A DNA stretch of 64,000 nucleotides from Albidovulum sediminicola (GTDB lineage Bacteria; Pseudomonadota; Alphaproteobacteria; Rhodobacterales; Rhodobacteraceae), in contig NZ_JAOWLA010000012.1 in the NCBI RefSeq assembly GCF_025751575.1, forward strand, positions 84,444 through 148,443, read 5' to 3'. Positions 16,941 through 26,233 of this stretch are shown here, piece after piece (positions within the stretch are counted from its first letter, which is position 1; each line of letters begins with the position of its first letter). Below the pieces are notes generated by a model that was not told where the DNA came from, did no database searches, and saw nothing but the letters and a program-made list of their open reading frames with translations. The translations under genes and the position numbers were made by a program.

Positions 16941-18452
16941 ATGCTTTCCCTCAGCCAGCCCCCTCGTCCCGTTTCGCCGGTTGCGTCCTTCAATCTCGCC
17001 GCGCATGTCCTGGCGCGCGCCGAGGCGCTGGGCGACAAGATCGCCCTGCAGATCCTGCGCCCGACGGGGGCCGAACGGTGGAGCTACGCGCGCCTCTCTG
17101 CCGCCGTGCGCGGCGTTGCAACGGGTCTGTTGGCTGAGGGCGTCGCCCCCGGCGACCGGGTGCTTCTGCGGCTGGGCAACGGGGTGGAATTTCCGCTCGT
17201 GTTTCTGGGCGCCATCGCGGCGGGCATCGTGCCCATCGTCTGTTCAAGCCAGCTGACCCAGCCCGAGATTGATCGCATCGCCCAGGACCTTCGCCCCAGG
17301 CTTGCCGTCGCGGGCGCGGGCGTCACCCGACCCGAAGGGCTGCGCGTGATCGAGGCCGAGGCGCTGAGGCGCATGGAGACGCTGCCCCCCGCCCCCTTCG
17401 CGATGGGTGCGGACGATCGCCCGGCCTATGTGATCTACACCTCCGGCACCTCCGGCGTGCCGCGCGCGGTGCTGCATGCCCATCGCGCGATCCTGGCGCG
17501 CCAGATGATGTTCGAAGGCTGGTATGGTTTGACCGAGGCCGACCGGGTCCTGCACGCGGGCGCCATGAATTGGACCTACACGCTGGGGACCGGATTGATG
17601 GACCCTTGGACGGTTGGCGCAACCGCGCTTGTGCCCGCCGCCGGGGTGACGCCCGACCAGATTCCCCTCCTTCTGAAGCGCTTCGATACGACGATCTTCG
17701 CCGCAGCACCAGGGGTTTACCGCCAAATGCTCAAGTCCGGTCAGCCCCTCGTCCTGCCCCGCTTGCGCCACGGGCTCTCAGCCGGGGAAAAGCTGCCGGA
17801 GGCGACGCGCAAGGCGTGGCTGGAGGCCACGGGGACGCCGATCCACGAAGCCTTCGGCATGTCGGAGTGCTCAACCTTCGTATCGGGCGCGCCCAGCCGC
17901 CCGGCGCCGCAGGGCACGCTTGGCTACGTCCAGCCCGGGCGCGCCGTCGCACTTCTTGACCCCGCCGGCGCCCCCGTCCCGCGCGGAGAGGAAGGAACCA
18001 TCGCCGTCCACCGCTCCGATCCCGGGCTGTTCCTGGGCTATGCCGACGCGCCGGAAGAGGCCGCCGTGCGGTTCCAGGGTGACTGGTTCCTGACCGGCGA
18101 CCGCGCCGTGATGGCGCAGGACGGGGCGATCACCTACCTGGGACGCGCCGATGACATGATGAACGCAGGCGGCTTCCGCGTCGCCCCGGCTGAGGTCGAG
18201 GCCGCACTGGCACATGTTCCGGGCCTTGAGGCCTGCGCCGCGATCGAAGCGCGGGTCAAGGCAGACGCAAGCGTCATCGCGGTGATCCATTCCGGCACGG
18301 CGACCGAAGAGGCCCTGAAAGCCGCGGCCGAGGCCGGGCTCGCCCGCTACAAGCAACCCCGCATCTACCTTCATCAGGACACCCTGCCGCGCACGGCGAC
18401 GGGCAAGATCAACCGCCGGTCCCTTCGTGAGGAATGGGAGAAATCACATTGA
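16941..18452 (+). CDS. AMP-dependent acyl-CoA synthetase/ligase
   Basis: A 503-residue adenylate-forming enzyme that activates a carboxylic acid as acyl-AMP and then the CoA thioester. Family motifs are clear: P-loop-like YTSGTSGVPRAVLH (about 170-183), the A5 motif FGMSE, the TGD of A7 (DWFLTGD), the hinge LGRADDMMNAGGFRV, and the catalytic Lys in RTATGKINRR near the end. It resembles benzoate/medium-chain acid ligases more than acetyl-CoA synthetases, but the substrate is not deducible. First gene of an operon with the DsbA-family and MFS genes, with overlapping stops and starts. Confidence 0.87.
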   Translation: MLSLSQPPRPVSPVASFNLAAHVLARAEALGDKIALQILRPTGAERWSYARLSAAVRGVATGLLAEGVAPGDRVLLRLGNGVEFPLVFLGAIAAGIVPIVCSSQLTQPEIDRIAQDLRPRLAVAGAGVTRPEGLRVIEAEALRRMETLPPAPFAMGADDRPAYVIYTSGTSGVPRAVLHAHRAILARQMMFEGWYGLTEADRVLHAGAMNWTYTLGTGLMDPWTVGATALVPAAGVTPDQIPLLLKRFDTTIFAAAPGVYRQMLKSGQPLVLPRLRHGLSAGEKLPEATRKAWLEATGTPIHEAFGMSECSTFVSGAPSRPAPQGTLGYVQPGRAVALLDPAGAPVPRGEEGTIAVHRSDPGLFLGYADAPEEAAVRFQGDWFLTGDRAVMAQDGAITYLGRADDMMNAGGFRVAPAEVEAALAHVPGLEACAAIEARVKADASVIAVIHSGTATEEALKAAAEAGLARYKQPRIYLHQDTLPRTATGKINRRSLREEWEKSH

Positions 18453-19096
18453 TAAAACTCGATATTCTATCCGATCCCGTCTGCCCGTGGTGCTATATCG
18501 GCAAGGCGAAGCTTGACCGCGCGCTGGAGGCACGGCCCGACCACCCCTTCGAGATCGAATGGCATCCCTTCCAGCTCAACCCCGAGATGCCGAGGGGGGG
18601 CATGGACCGGCGCACCTATCTGGAATGGAAGTTCGGCGGCAAGGACGGGGCGGTGCAGGCCCATGTGCCGATCATGCAGCACGCGGCCAAGGCCGGGGTC
18701 GAGTTGAACCTCGACCAGATCACGCGCTCCCCCAACACGCTGGACGCGCATCGACTGATCCACTGGGCGGGGCTTGAGGGTCGCCAGACCGCCATGGTCT
18801 CCGCCCTTTTCCGGGCCTATTTCCGCGATGGTCGCGATATCGGCGACACCGAGGTTCTCGCCGACGTGGCCGCGTGCGTCGGCCTGGATCGCGCGATGAT
18901 CGCGCGGCTGCTGGCCGGTGATGGCGATCGCGAGGAGATCGCCGCGCGTGACGCGCATGCCCGCGAACGCGGCGTGAGCGCGGTACCGACCTTCGTCATC
19001 GCCAACACCTACGTCCTTAGCGGTGCGCAGCCGGCCGAAACCTGGATCAAGATCATCGACGAAATCGTTGAAAAAACGAAAGATACAGCATCATGA
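18449..19096 (+). CDS. DsbA-family oxidoreductase (FrnE/2-hydroxychromene-2-carboxylate isomerase type)
   Basis: A cytosolic thioredoxin-like protein of about 215 residues with CPWC in SDPVCPWCYIGKAKL at the N-terminus, the long helical insertion, and the C-terminal GVSAVPTFVIANTYVLSGAQP containing the cis-Pro. This places it with FrnE-like proteins. TTG 18449 overlaps the ligase stop (TTGA) and has GGGAG at suitable spacing; ATG 18434, five codons earlier, has its GAGGA directly abutting, so it is less likely. FrnE-like proteins reduce disulphides or isomerise glutathione adducts; which applies here is unknown. Confidence 0.85.
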   Translation: MIKLDILSDPVCPWCYIGKAKLDRALEARPDHPFEIEWHPFQLNPEMPRGGMDRRTYLEWKFGGKDGAVQAHVPIMQHAAKAGVELNLDQITRSPNTLDAHRLIHWAGLEGRQTAMVSALFRAYFRDGRDIGDTEVLADVAACVGLDRAMIARLLAGDGDREEIAARDAHARERGVSAVPTFVIANTYVLSGAQPAETWIKIIDEIVEKTKDTAS

Positions 19097-20313
19097 GTAG
19101 CTCGGTTGATACCCCGCCTGTGCGCGGCCGCCTGGCTTTGGCCGAGTTCACGGCGATGATCGCCATGCTGTTCGCGACCATCGCCTTTTCCATCGACGCG
19201 ATGCTGCCCGCCCTTCCTCAGATCGCGGCTGAACTTACGCCCGACGCCGTGAACCACGCACAGCTGATCCTGACGGCCTTCGTGCTGGGGATGGGGCTGG
19301 GCACTGCCTTCGCCGGGCCGATTTCGGACGCGACGGGGCGCAAGCCCGCCATCGCCGGGGGCTTCGCGCTTTACATCGGCGGCGCGGTTCTGGCCCATTA
19401 CGCCCCGACGATCGAGCTTCTTCTGGCCGCCCGCGTCATCCAGGGCCTTGGCGCGGCGGGTCCGCGGATCGTCGGCCTCGCACTCGTGCGCGACCTTTAC
19501 GAAGGTCGGGAGATGGCGCGCGTCACTTCCTTCGCGATGACGATCTTCATGATCGTGCCAGCCGTCGCGCCCTCGATCGGCGCGCTGATCATCGGGTTTG
19601 CGGGCTGGCGCGCGGTCTTCCTGGCCTTCGTTCTTTTCGGGCTGATCGCGACGGGCTGGGTCAGCCTCCGCCAGCCCGAGACGCTGCCCCCCGCCCACCG
19701 CCGGCCCCTCTCGGGGCACAACATCTTGCTTTCCGCGCGGGAGGTCCTCTCGAACCGCGACATCCGAATCTATACCGTCGTGATGACCCTGGGCTTCGGA
19801 CAGATGTTCGGCCTTCTGTCCTCTGCGCAGCAACTCTTCGCCGAAACTTATGACCAGGGCGAAAATTTTCCGAAGTGGTTCGCGCTGATGGCGGGGATCG
19901 CCGCGACTGCGTCGATCCTGAACGCGAAGCTCGTGATGCGGGTGGGGATGCGGCGGCTCGCCACCGACGCCTATCTGTGGCAGGCGATCTCCTCGGTGGT
20001 GGTAATGGCCTTGGTGCTGGGCGGGATCGGGACGGGACCCTTTGGCTTCGCGGTGTTCTTCCTTTGGGGGTCGAGCGTCTTTTTCATGGCCGGTCTGACG
20101 TTCGGCAACCTCAACGCATTGGCACTGCAACGGATGGGCCATATCGCAGGCATGGCGGCCTCCGTGATCTCGGCTATCTCGACGGTCTTTGCGGTGATGA
20201 TCGCGGGGCCGCTTGGGCAGGCCTTTGACGGGACCGCTGTGCCCGTGATCGCAGGCGTGGTTCTCTGCTCGACGCTTGCCTGGCTCCTGATGCGGCGGAC
20301 GCTGCCGCACTAG
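19093..20313 (+). CDS. MFS transporter, Bcr/CflA multidrug-efflux type
   Basis: A 406-residue inner-membrane protein with 12 hydrophobic segments. The first helix ends ATIAFSIDAMLPALPQIAAEL, typical of Bcr/CflA drug:proton antiporters, and the loop-2/3 MFS motif appears as GPISDATGRKPAIAGG. The start ATG overlaps the previous stop (ATGA at 19093), so it is translated with the ligase and DsbA-family protein. This suggests export of, or resistance to, a compound handled by those enzymes. The convergent mfd gene ends three bases later. Confidence 0.88.
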   Translation: MSSSVDTPPVRGRLALAEFTAMIAMLFATIAFSIDAMLPALPQIAAELTPDAVNHAQLILTAFVLGMGLGTAFAGPISDATGRKPAIAGGFALYIGGAVLAHYAPTIELLLAARVIQGLGAAGPRIVGLALVRDLYEGREMARVTSFAMTIFMIVPAVAPSIGALIIGFAGWRAVFLAFVLFGLIATGWVSLRQPETLPPAHRRPLSGHNILLSAREVLSNRDIRIYTVVMTLGFGQMFGLLSSAQQLFAETYDQGENFPKWFALMAGIAATASILNAKLVMRVGMRRLATDAYLWQAISSVVVMALVLGGIGTGPFGFAVFFLWGSSVFFMAGLTFGNLNALALQRMGHIAGMAASVISAISTVFAVMIAGPLGQAFDGTAVPVIAGVVLCSTLAWLLMRRTLPH

Positions 20314-20316
20314 GGC

Positions 20317-23300
20317 TCAGGCGCTGGCCCGCTTGGCTTTGGCGGTTTTTTCCGTTGCGACGACCTTCTCGGCCAGATCGCGCGCCACGGCGAAGGCACC
20401 CTTGACCTTCTCCGCCTCCGAGGCCCAGGCGCGGGTCAGGATCACCTTGTTGTCCTTGACCTTCGCCTGACCCTTTTCGGCCTGGAGGAACTCGACCAGA
20501 CCCGCCGGGTCGGCGAAACGGTCGTTGTGGAACTGGATCGTGATGCCCTTCGGTCCGGCGTCGAGCTTGGCGATGCCTGCCCGCTTGCACATCGCCTTGA
20601 TGCGGACGACGACGAGGAGGGTGTTGACCTCTTTCGGCAGGTCCCCGAAACGGTCGATCAACTCGGCGGCAAAGCCCTCAAGCTCGACCTTGGTGGTCAG
20701 GCCGGAAAGCCGCCGGTAAAGGCCAAGCCGCACGTCAAGGTCCGGGACGTAATCCTCTGGGATCAGGACGGGAACGCCAAGGTTGATCTGCGGCGCCCAC
20801 TGGCCGTCGTCGTCGGGGCCCTGGAGGTCGCCCGACTTCAGCTTGGCGATCGTTTCCTCGAGCATCGCCTGATAAAGCTCATAGCCGACCTCGCGGATAT
20901 GGCCCGACTGTTCCTCGCCCAGAAGATTGCCCGCCCCGCGCAGGTCAAGGTCCTGGCTGGCCAGCGAAAAGCCCGCGCCGAGGCTGTCGAGCGACCCAAG
21001 AAGCCGCAACCGCTTTTCCGCCGCGGGCGTCAGCGGCGCGCGCGGCTTGGTGGTCAGGTAGGCATAGGCGCGCGTCTTGGACCGGCCCACGCGGCCTCGG
21101 ATCTGGTAGAGCTGCGACAGGCCGAACATGTCGGCGCGATGCACGATCATCGTGTTGGCGGTCGGGATGTCTAGACCGCTTTCGACGATCGTGGTCGCCA
21201 GCAGGACGTCATATTTGCCGTCATAGAAGGCGTTCATCCGCTCATCGAGATCGCCCGCCGCAAGCTGGCCATGGGCGACGATATAGCTGACCTCGGGCAC
21301 ATGGGTTTTCAGGAAATCCTCGACCTCCGGCAGATCGGCGATGCGCGGCACGACGTAGAAGGACTGCCCACCGCGGAAATGTTCGCGCAGGAGCGCCTCG
21401 CGGATGGTGACGGTGTCGAACTCCGACACATAGGTACGGATCGCCAGGCGGTCGACCGGCGGCGTGCCGATTATGCTGAGATCCCGGACACCTGTAAGCG
21501 AAAGTTGAAGCGTACGCGGGATCGGCGTGGCGGTCAGCGTCAGCACGTGGATCTCGCTGCGCATCTCCTTCAGGCGTTCCTTGTGGCCGACGCCGAAGTG
21601 CTGTTCCTCGTCGATGACCAGAAGGCCAAGGGTGCGGAACTTGACGGTCTTGGCCAGCACCGCATGGGTGCCGATGACGATGTCCACAGTTCCCTCGGCC
21701 AGCCCCTGGCGGGTCAGGGCAGCATCCTTGGCCGAGACAAAGCGCGAGAGCGGGCGCACGGTGATCGCGGTGCCACGGAAGCGTTCGGCAAAGGTCTTGT
21801 AGTGCTGGCGCGCCAGCAGCGTGGTCGGCGCGATGACCGCAACCTGCACGCCCGACATCGCGGCCGCAAAAGCCGCGCGCATCGCGACCTCGGTCTTGCC
21901 GAACCCCACGTCGCCGACGATCAGGCGATCCATGGGGCTGCCTTCCGAAAGGTCAGTCACGACCTCCTCGATCGCCGCCATCTGGTCGTCGGTTTCCTGG
22001 TAGGGGAAGCGGGCGCAGAAGGCATCCCAGTCGTGGTGCGGGGCCTCGAGGATCGGGGCGGAACGCAGCGCGCGTTCGGCCGCCACCCGCATCAGGCGCT
22101 CCGCGATCTGGCGGATGCGTTCCTTGAGCTTGGCCTTCTTCGCCTGCCAGGCGCCGCCGCCCAGCCTGTCGAGAAGCCCCTCTTCGTGCCCATAGCGGCT
22201 GAGCAGTTCGATGTTCTCGACCGGCAGGTAAAGCCGGTCTCCGCCTGCGTATTCGAGCGAGACGCATTCGTGCGGGGCGCCAAGGGCGGTGATGGTCTCC
22301 AGCCCCTTGTAGCGCCCGACGCCGTGTTCGACATGGACGACAAGGTCGCCGGGCGACAGCGATTGCGCCTCGGTCAGGAAGTTTTCGGCGCGGCGGCGCT
22401 TCTTGGCGCCCCGGATCAGCCGGTCGCCCAGCACGTCTTGCTCGGAGATAACGGTCAGGCCGGTGGCCTCGAACCCGTGTTCCAGCGCCCAGACCGCAAG
22501 CCAGAGGCCGCCCTTGCCTTCGCCCACATCACGCATGTCGCGGGCAAGGCCGGGGCCGGCGACGCCCTCGTCCTCCAGAAGGCCCTTGAGGCGTTCGCGC
22601 GCACCCTCGGAATAAGAGGCGACGACGACCTGCCCCTCCTTCAAACGAGCTTTCAGATGGTCCGCCAAGGCACGGAAAAGGCTCACGTTTTCCAATTGGC
22701 GTTCGGGGGCGAAATTGCGACCGATACGCCCGCCCATGTCCAGAACGCCCGGACCTGTCGGCTGCGGAAGGGCCACCAGTTGCAGCGTGCGCAGGCCCGC
22801 CACGGCGGCGTTCCAGGCCGTATCATCCAGGTAAAGCAGGCCCGGCGCGCAGGGCTTGTAGACGGAATCCAGCCGGTCGCGACGCTTCATCGCCTCGGCC
22901 CGCGTGTCGTACTGATCCGCGATCCCTTCCCAGCGCGCGAGCCGCGCGGGCGTCAATTGGTCGTCCAGCATGACCGAGGCGCCGGGAAGGTAGTCGAAAA
23001 GCGTCTCCAGCCGGTCATGGAAGAATGGCAGCCAGTGTTCCACGCCCGCGTGTTTGCGACCCGCGCTGACGGCCTCGTAAAGCGGGTCGTCATTGCCCGC
23101 GGCGCCGAACTCGATCCGGTAGTTCTGGCGGAACCGGGTGATCGAGGGCTCATCCAGGATGACCTCGGACACCGGGGCAAGATCGACGCTGGTCAGCTTT
23201 TCCGTCGTGCGCTGGGTCGCGGCGTCAAAGCGGCGCGCGCCGTCGAGGACATCGCCGAAAAGGTCAAGCCGCACGGGCCCGCCCGCGCCCGGCGGGAAGA

Positions 23301-23787
23301 TGTCGATAATTCCACCCCGGATCGCATAGTCGCCCGGTTCCGACACCGTCGAGGTCTGCGAAAAGCCCATGCGGACCAGGTAGTCGCGCAAGGCGGCTTC
23401 ATTCACGCGGGTTCCGACCTTTGCGGTGAAGCAGGCGGATTTCACGACCTCCCGCGCGGGCACGCGCTGCGTGGCGGCGTTGAGCGTGGTGAGCAGGATG
23501 AACGGCCCGGAAAGACCCGCCGCCAGCGTGGCGAGCGCGGCCATCCGCTGTGCGGACACGTCGGGGTTGGGCGAGACGCGGTCGTAGGGCAGGCAATCCC
23601 AGGCCGGGAAAGTCAGCACCGGCGCATCGGGGGCGAAGAAGGCCAGCGCGGCACGCATCGCCTCCATCCGTTTGTCGTCGCGCGCGACATGGACGACGGG
23701 CGCGCCTTTTTCAAGCCCGCGCGCCAGAAGCAGTGCGTCAAACCCCTCGGGCGCGCCCGACAGCGTGATGTGATTTTCCCGGTTCAT
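20317..23787 (-). CDS. mfd: transcription-repair coupling factor
   Basis: A DNA translocase of about 1156 residues that removes RNA polymerase stalled at lesions and recruits UvrA. It has the UvrB-like N-terminal part, the RNAP-interacting region (DLVVHVEHGVGRYKGL), and a RecG-type motor: Walker A GDVGFGKTEVAMRA, Walker B DEEQHFG, TATPIPRTL, and the QIRGRVGRSKTRAYAY segment. The C-terminal TRCF domain and a Lys/Ala tail follow. ATG 23787 is preferred because AGGTGAG lies five bases upstream; a GTG three codons earlier is possible. Confidence 0.96.
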   Translation of the reverse strand: MNRENHITLSGAPEGFDALLLARGLEKGAPVVHVARDDKRMEAMRAALAFFAPDAPVLTFPAWDCLPYDRVSPNPDVSAQRMAALATLAAGLSGPFILLTTLNAATQRVPAREVVKSACFTAKVGTRVNEAALRDYLVRMGFSQTSTVSEPGDYAIRGGIIDIFPPGAGGPVRLDLFGDVLDGARRFDAATQRTTEKLTSVDLAPVSEVILDEPSITRFRQNYRIEFGAAGNDDPLYEAVSAGRKHAGVEHWLPFFHDRLETLFDYLPGASVMLDDQLTPARLARWEGIADQYDTRAEAMKRRDRLDSVYKPCAPGLLYLDDTAWNAAVAGLRTLQLVALPQPTGPGVLDMGGRIGRNFAPERQLENVSLFRALADHLKARLKEGQVVVASYSEGARERLKGLLEDEGVAGPGLARDMRDVGEGKGGLWLAVWALEHGFEATGLTVISEQDVLGDRLIRGAKKRRRAENFLTEAQSLSPGDLVVHVEHGVGRYKGLETITALGAPHECVSLEYAGGDRLYLPVENIELLSRYGHEEGLLDRLGGGAWQAKKAKLKERIRQIAERLMRVAAERALRSAPILEAPHHDWDAFCARFPYQETDDQMAAIEEVVTDLSEGSPMDRLIVGDVGFGKTEVAMRAAFAAAMSGVQVAVIAPTTLLARQHYKTFAERFRGTAITVRPLSRFVSAKDAALTRQGLAEGTVDIVIGTHAVLAKTVKFRTLGLLVIDEEQHFGVGHKERLKEMRSEIHVLTLTATPIPRTLQLSLTGVRDLSIIGTPPVDRLAIRTYVSEFDTVTIREALLREHFRGGQSFYVVPRIADLPEVEDFLKTHVPEVSYIVAHGQLAAGDLDERMNAFYDGKYDVLLATTIVESGLDIPTANTMIVHRADMFGLSQLYQIRGRVGRSKTRAYAYLTTKPRAPLTPAAEKRLRLLGSLDSLGAGFSLASQDLDLRGAGNLLGEEQSGHIREVGYELYQAMLEETIAKLKSGDLQGPDDDGQWAPQINLGVPVLIPEDYVPDLDVRLGLYRRLSGLTTKVELEGFAAELIDRFGDLPKEVNTLLVVVRIKAMCKRAGIAKLDAGPKGITIQFHNDRFADPAGLVEFLQAEKGQAKVKDNKVILTRAWASEAEKVKGAFAVARDLAEKVVATEKTAKAKRASA

Positions 23788-23829
23788 GCCGCTCACCTAT
23801 CCGCCCGTCGCCGGAAGTCAACCCGCGTC

Positions 23830-24357
23830 TCAGTGAGGCAGGACCGAGATGTTGATGTTCTGGATCATGCCCCACATCACGGTGACAAAGATCGACACGA
23901 CCCCGACGCCCTGGATGGCCATGCGATGACGGCTCAGCCGCTTGCGCAGGGATTCACCGCTGTCCCCGTCCTGCGCGATGCGCCGGGCGGTGCGCAGGGT
24001 CAGCAGCGCGACGAGCCCAAGCGGAAAGATGATCAGGAACAGCGCCTGGCAGATCTCTACCGCGTAATAGAAGCCCAGAAGCGCAAGCGTCGTATAGATG
24101 GCCGACCCGATCGCCGTCAGACCAAGGCCCGCGGTCTGCGCGATATAAAGGACGCGGTTGACGCAAAGGCGCGTGAACTGCTCAAGCTCCGTTTCCGCCT
24201 CGCCGCCAAAACGGCGTGCGCGCAGGACCATGTCGAAGGGGATGCCGATCACCCAGTGGCTGGCCTGCGACCAAGTGACAGCCAGCGCGATCCAGTACCA
24301 GAGGTTCGAGAACGATCTGAGGTCGATCACCTCGGAAATCAGTACCTTCCACTCCAC
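23830..24357 (-). CDS. small polytopic membrane protein (conserved in Rhodobacteraceae)
   Basis: About 175 residues with four hydrophobic stretches (NLWYWIALAVTW, the VLYIAQTAGLGLTAIG region, ALFLIIFPLGLVALL, and GVVSIFVTVMWGMI) separated by short basic loops (VLRARRFGGEAE, RTARRIAQDG). I recognise it as a family common in Rhodobacteraceae that databases sometimes name 'component of SufBCD complex'; I know no evidence for that name. GTG 24357 has AAAGGG at a good distance; ATG 24366 has it immediately adjacent. It lies divergent to hemB. Confidence 0.7.
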   Translation of the reverse strand: MEWKVLISEVIDLRSFSNLWYWIALAVTWSQASHWVIGIPFDMVLRARRFGGEAETELEQFTRLCVNRVLYIAQTAGLGLTAIGSAIYTTLALLGFYYAVEICQALFLIIFPLGLVALLTLRTARRIAQDGDSGESLRKRLSRHRMAIQGVGVVSIFVTVMWGMIQNINISVLPH

Positions 24358-24473
24358 GCGGCACATCCCTTTTTTTACCTGAGCCAGATGCTAGCCTCGC
24401 TCTGCGGCGCTTTCCACCCTTGAGATGATCGCCGATCCATGCGACCCGATAACGCAACAGGAAAGGCACGATC

Positions 24474-25466
24474 ATGACCCCGACCCAGGCCCCCTTCCCC
24501 GCCACCCGCTTTCGCCGCCTGCGCCGGACGCCCGCGCTGCGCGGCCTCGCGCAGGAAACGCACCTGTCGGTCAAGGACCTGATCTGGCCGATCTTCGTGA
24601 CCGACGTGCCCGGCGCCGACGCGCCCGTGGCCTCGATGCCCGGCGTCGCCCGTGTGACGGTCGAGGGCGCGGTCCGCGCGGCGGAAGAGGCCGCGCGCCT
24701 CGGCATCCCGGCGATCTGCCTGTTTCCCTATACCGATGCGGCCCTCAGGACCGAGGCCTGCGAGGAAGCCTGGAGCCCCGAGAACATCACCAACCGCACG
24801 ATCCGCGCGATCAAGGCCGCCGTTCCCGATGTGGCGGTAATGACCGACATCGCGCTCGACCCCTACAATGCCAACGGGCATGACGGTCTGGTGCGCGACG
24901 GGATCATCCTGAACGACGAAACGGTCGAGGCGCTGGTGCGCATGGCGCTGGCCCAGGCCGAGGCGGGGGCGGATATCCTCGGCCCCTCTGACATGATGGA
25001 CGGGCGTATCGGGGCGCTGCGCACGGCGCTTGAGGGTGCAGGCCATTCGGACGTGGCGATCCTGAGCTATGCGGCGAAATATGCCTCGGCCTTCTACGGT
25101 CCTTTCCGGGATGCGGTCGGCGCCGGCGGGCGGCTGGTCGGCGACAAGAAGACCTACCAGATGAACCCGGCCAATTCGGACGAGGCGATCCGGCTGGTCG
25201 CGCGCGACCTTTCCGAAGGCGCGGACATGGTGATGGTCAAGCCGGGGATGCCCTACCTGGACATCTGCCGCCGGGTGAAGGACGCCTTCGGCGCGCCGAC
25301 CTACGCCTACCAGGTGTCGGGCGAATACGCGATGCTGATGGGCGCGATCGAGCGCGGCTGGCTGAAGGAGGAGGTGATCCTCGAAAGCCTGATGGCCTTC
25401 CGCCGTGCGGGTTGCGACGGGGTGCTGACCTATTTCGCACCGCGCGTCGCAAAGATGTTGGGCTAG
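24474..25466 (+). CDS. hemB: delta-aminolevulinic acid dehydratase (porphobilinogen synthase)
   Basis: Condenses two 5-aminolevulinate molecules to porphobilinogen for haem, bacteriochlorophyll and B12. Full length, 330 residues. The two active-site lysines are in YAAKYASAFYGPFRDA and MVKPGMPYLDI. The metal-site segment reads DIALDPYNANGHDG. It is Asp-rich and lacks the Cys triad of Zn enzymes, so it belongs to the Mg/K-type (or metal-independent, as described for Rhodobacter capsulatus) class. ATG 24474 is preceded by GGAAAGG. Monocistronic in the window. Confidence 0.96.
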   Translation: MTPTQAPFPATRFRRLRRTPALRGLAQETHLSVKDLIWPIFVTDVPGADAPVASMPGVARVTVEGAVRAAEEAARLGIPAICLFPYTDAALRTEACEEAWSPENITNRTIRAIKAAVPDVAVMTDIALDPYNANGHDGLVRDGIILNDETVEALVRMALAQAEAGADILGPSDMMDGRIGALRTALEGAGHSDVAILSYAAKYASAFYGPFRDAVGAGGRLVGDKKTYQMNPANSDEAIRLVARDLSEGADMVMVKPGMPYLDICRRVKDAFGAPTYAYQVSGEYAMLMGAIERGWLKEEVILESLMAFRRAGCDGVLTYFAPRVAKMLG

Positions 25467-25637
25467 GCCGGCGGAGATCCGCCACACCCTCGCCGCTGCG
25501 GGATCGGTGGCAGATCCAGCCCCAAGACTTGATGACAGAAGGCAAAAAACCCACTATAGCTGGTAGGAGAACGGCCCCAAGAGGCCGCCCGGCGCAGTAT
25601 CCCTGCGTCTGACGAGGCAACAGAGCGGAGTATTGAC

Positions 25638-26198
25638 ATGAGCGGTTTGACGCGGCGGAGCGTGGTTCTGTCGGGGGGCGCGGCCTTTGGCCTTGCGGCC
25701 TGTGGCAACGGTCTGGGCGGGGACGGAGCGGCCAAGCTCGACGCGCGGGTCGATGCCGCGCGTGACTACCTGGTGACGACCTATCCCGGCACGCGCGACC
25801 TGATGGCCAAGGCGGTGGGCGTGCTTTATGTGCCGCTCGTCACCGAGGCCGGGATCATCACCTTCGGCGGATCCTACGGCAAGGGCGCGCTGCGCATCAA
25901 CGGGGCGACGGTCGATTATTACTCGGCGGCGCAGGCAAGCGTCGGCTTGCAGATCGGCGCGCAGCAATACGCGCATGCGCTGTTCTTCATGACGCCCGAG
26001 GCGCTGAGCGAGTTCCGCACGTCGCCGGGCTGGGTGGCGGGTGCGAACATGGCCTATGCGCTGCCCGACCAAGGTGGGTCGCTCGGGGCGGACACGACGA
26101 CCTCGCTCGCGCCGGTGATCGCGCTGGTCTACGGGCAGTCGGGCTTCATCGCCGGAGCCAAGCTTACGGGCACAAAATACACCCGCATCATTCCGTGA
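25638..26198 (+). CDS. SYLF (YSC84-like) domain lipoprotein
   Basis: A 186-residue exported protein. The N-terminus TRRSVVLSGGAAFGLAAC combines a twin-arginine-like pair with a lipobox (Cys22), so it is probably a lipoprotein. The rest is a SYLF domain (DLMAKAVGVLYVPLVTEAGIITFGGSYGKGAL ... VDYYSAAQASVGLQIG), known from lipid-binding proteins such as eukaryotic SH3YL1. Bacterial members are of unknown function, thought to sit in the envelope. Monocistronic; it converges on the dehydrogenase gene with a repeat element between. Confidence 0.8.
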   Translation: MSGLTRRSVVLSGGAAFGLAACGNGLGGDGAAKLDARVDAARDYLVTTYPGTRDLMAKAVGVLYVPLVTEAGIITFGGSYGKGALRINGATVDYYSAAQASVGLQIGAQQYAHALFFMTPEALSEFRTSPGWVAGANMAYALPDQGGSLGADTTTSLAPVIALVYGQSGFIAGAKLTGTKYTRIIP

Positions 26199-26233
26199 AC
26201 TCGGTTTGGGCCCGGGTGCCGCCCGGGCCGATG

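Noticed and set aside
21271..24423. Open frame of 1050 codons on the plus strand opposite mfd
   Set aside because: It is a shadow of the GC-rich mfd coding strand: composition is Arg/His/Gly/Asp-rich without domain-like sequence, while mfd on the other strand has every expected motif.
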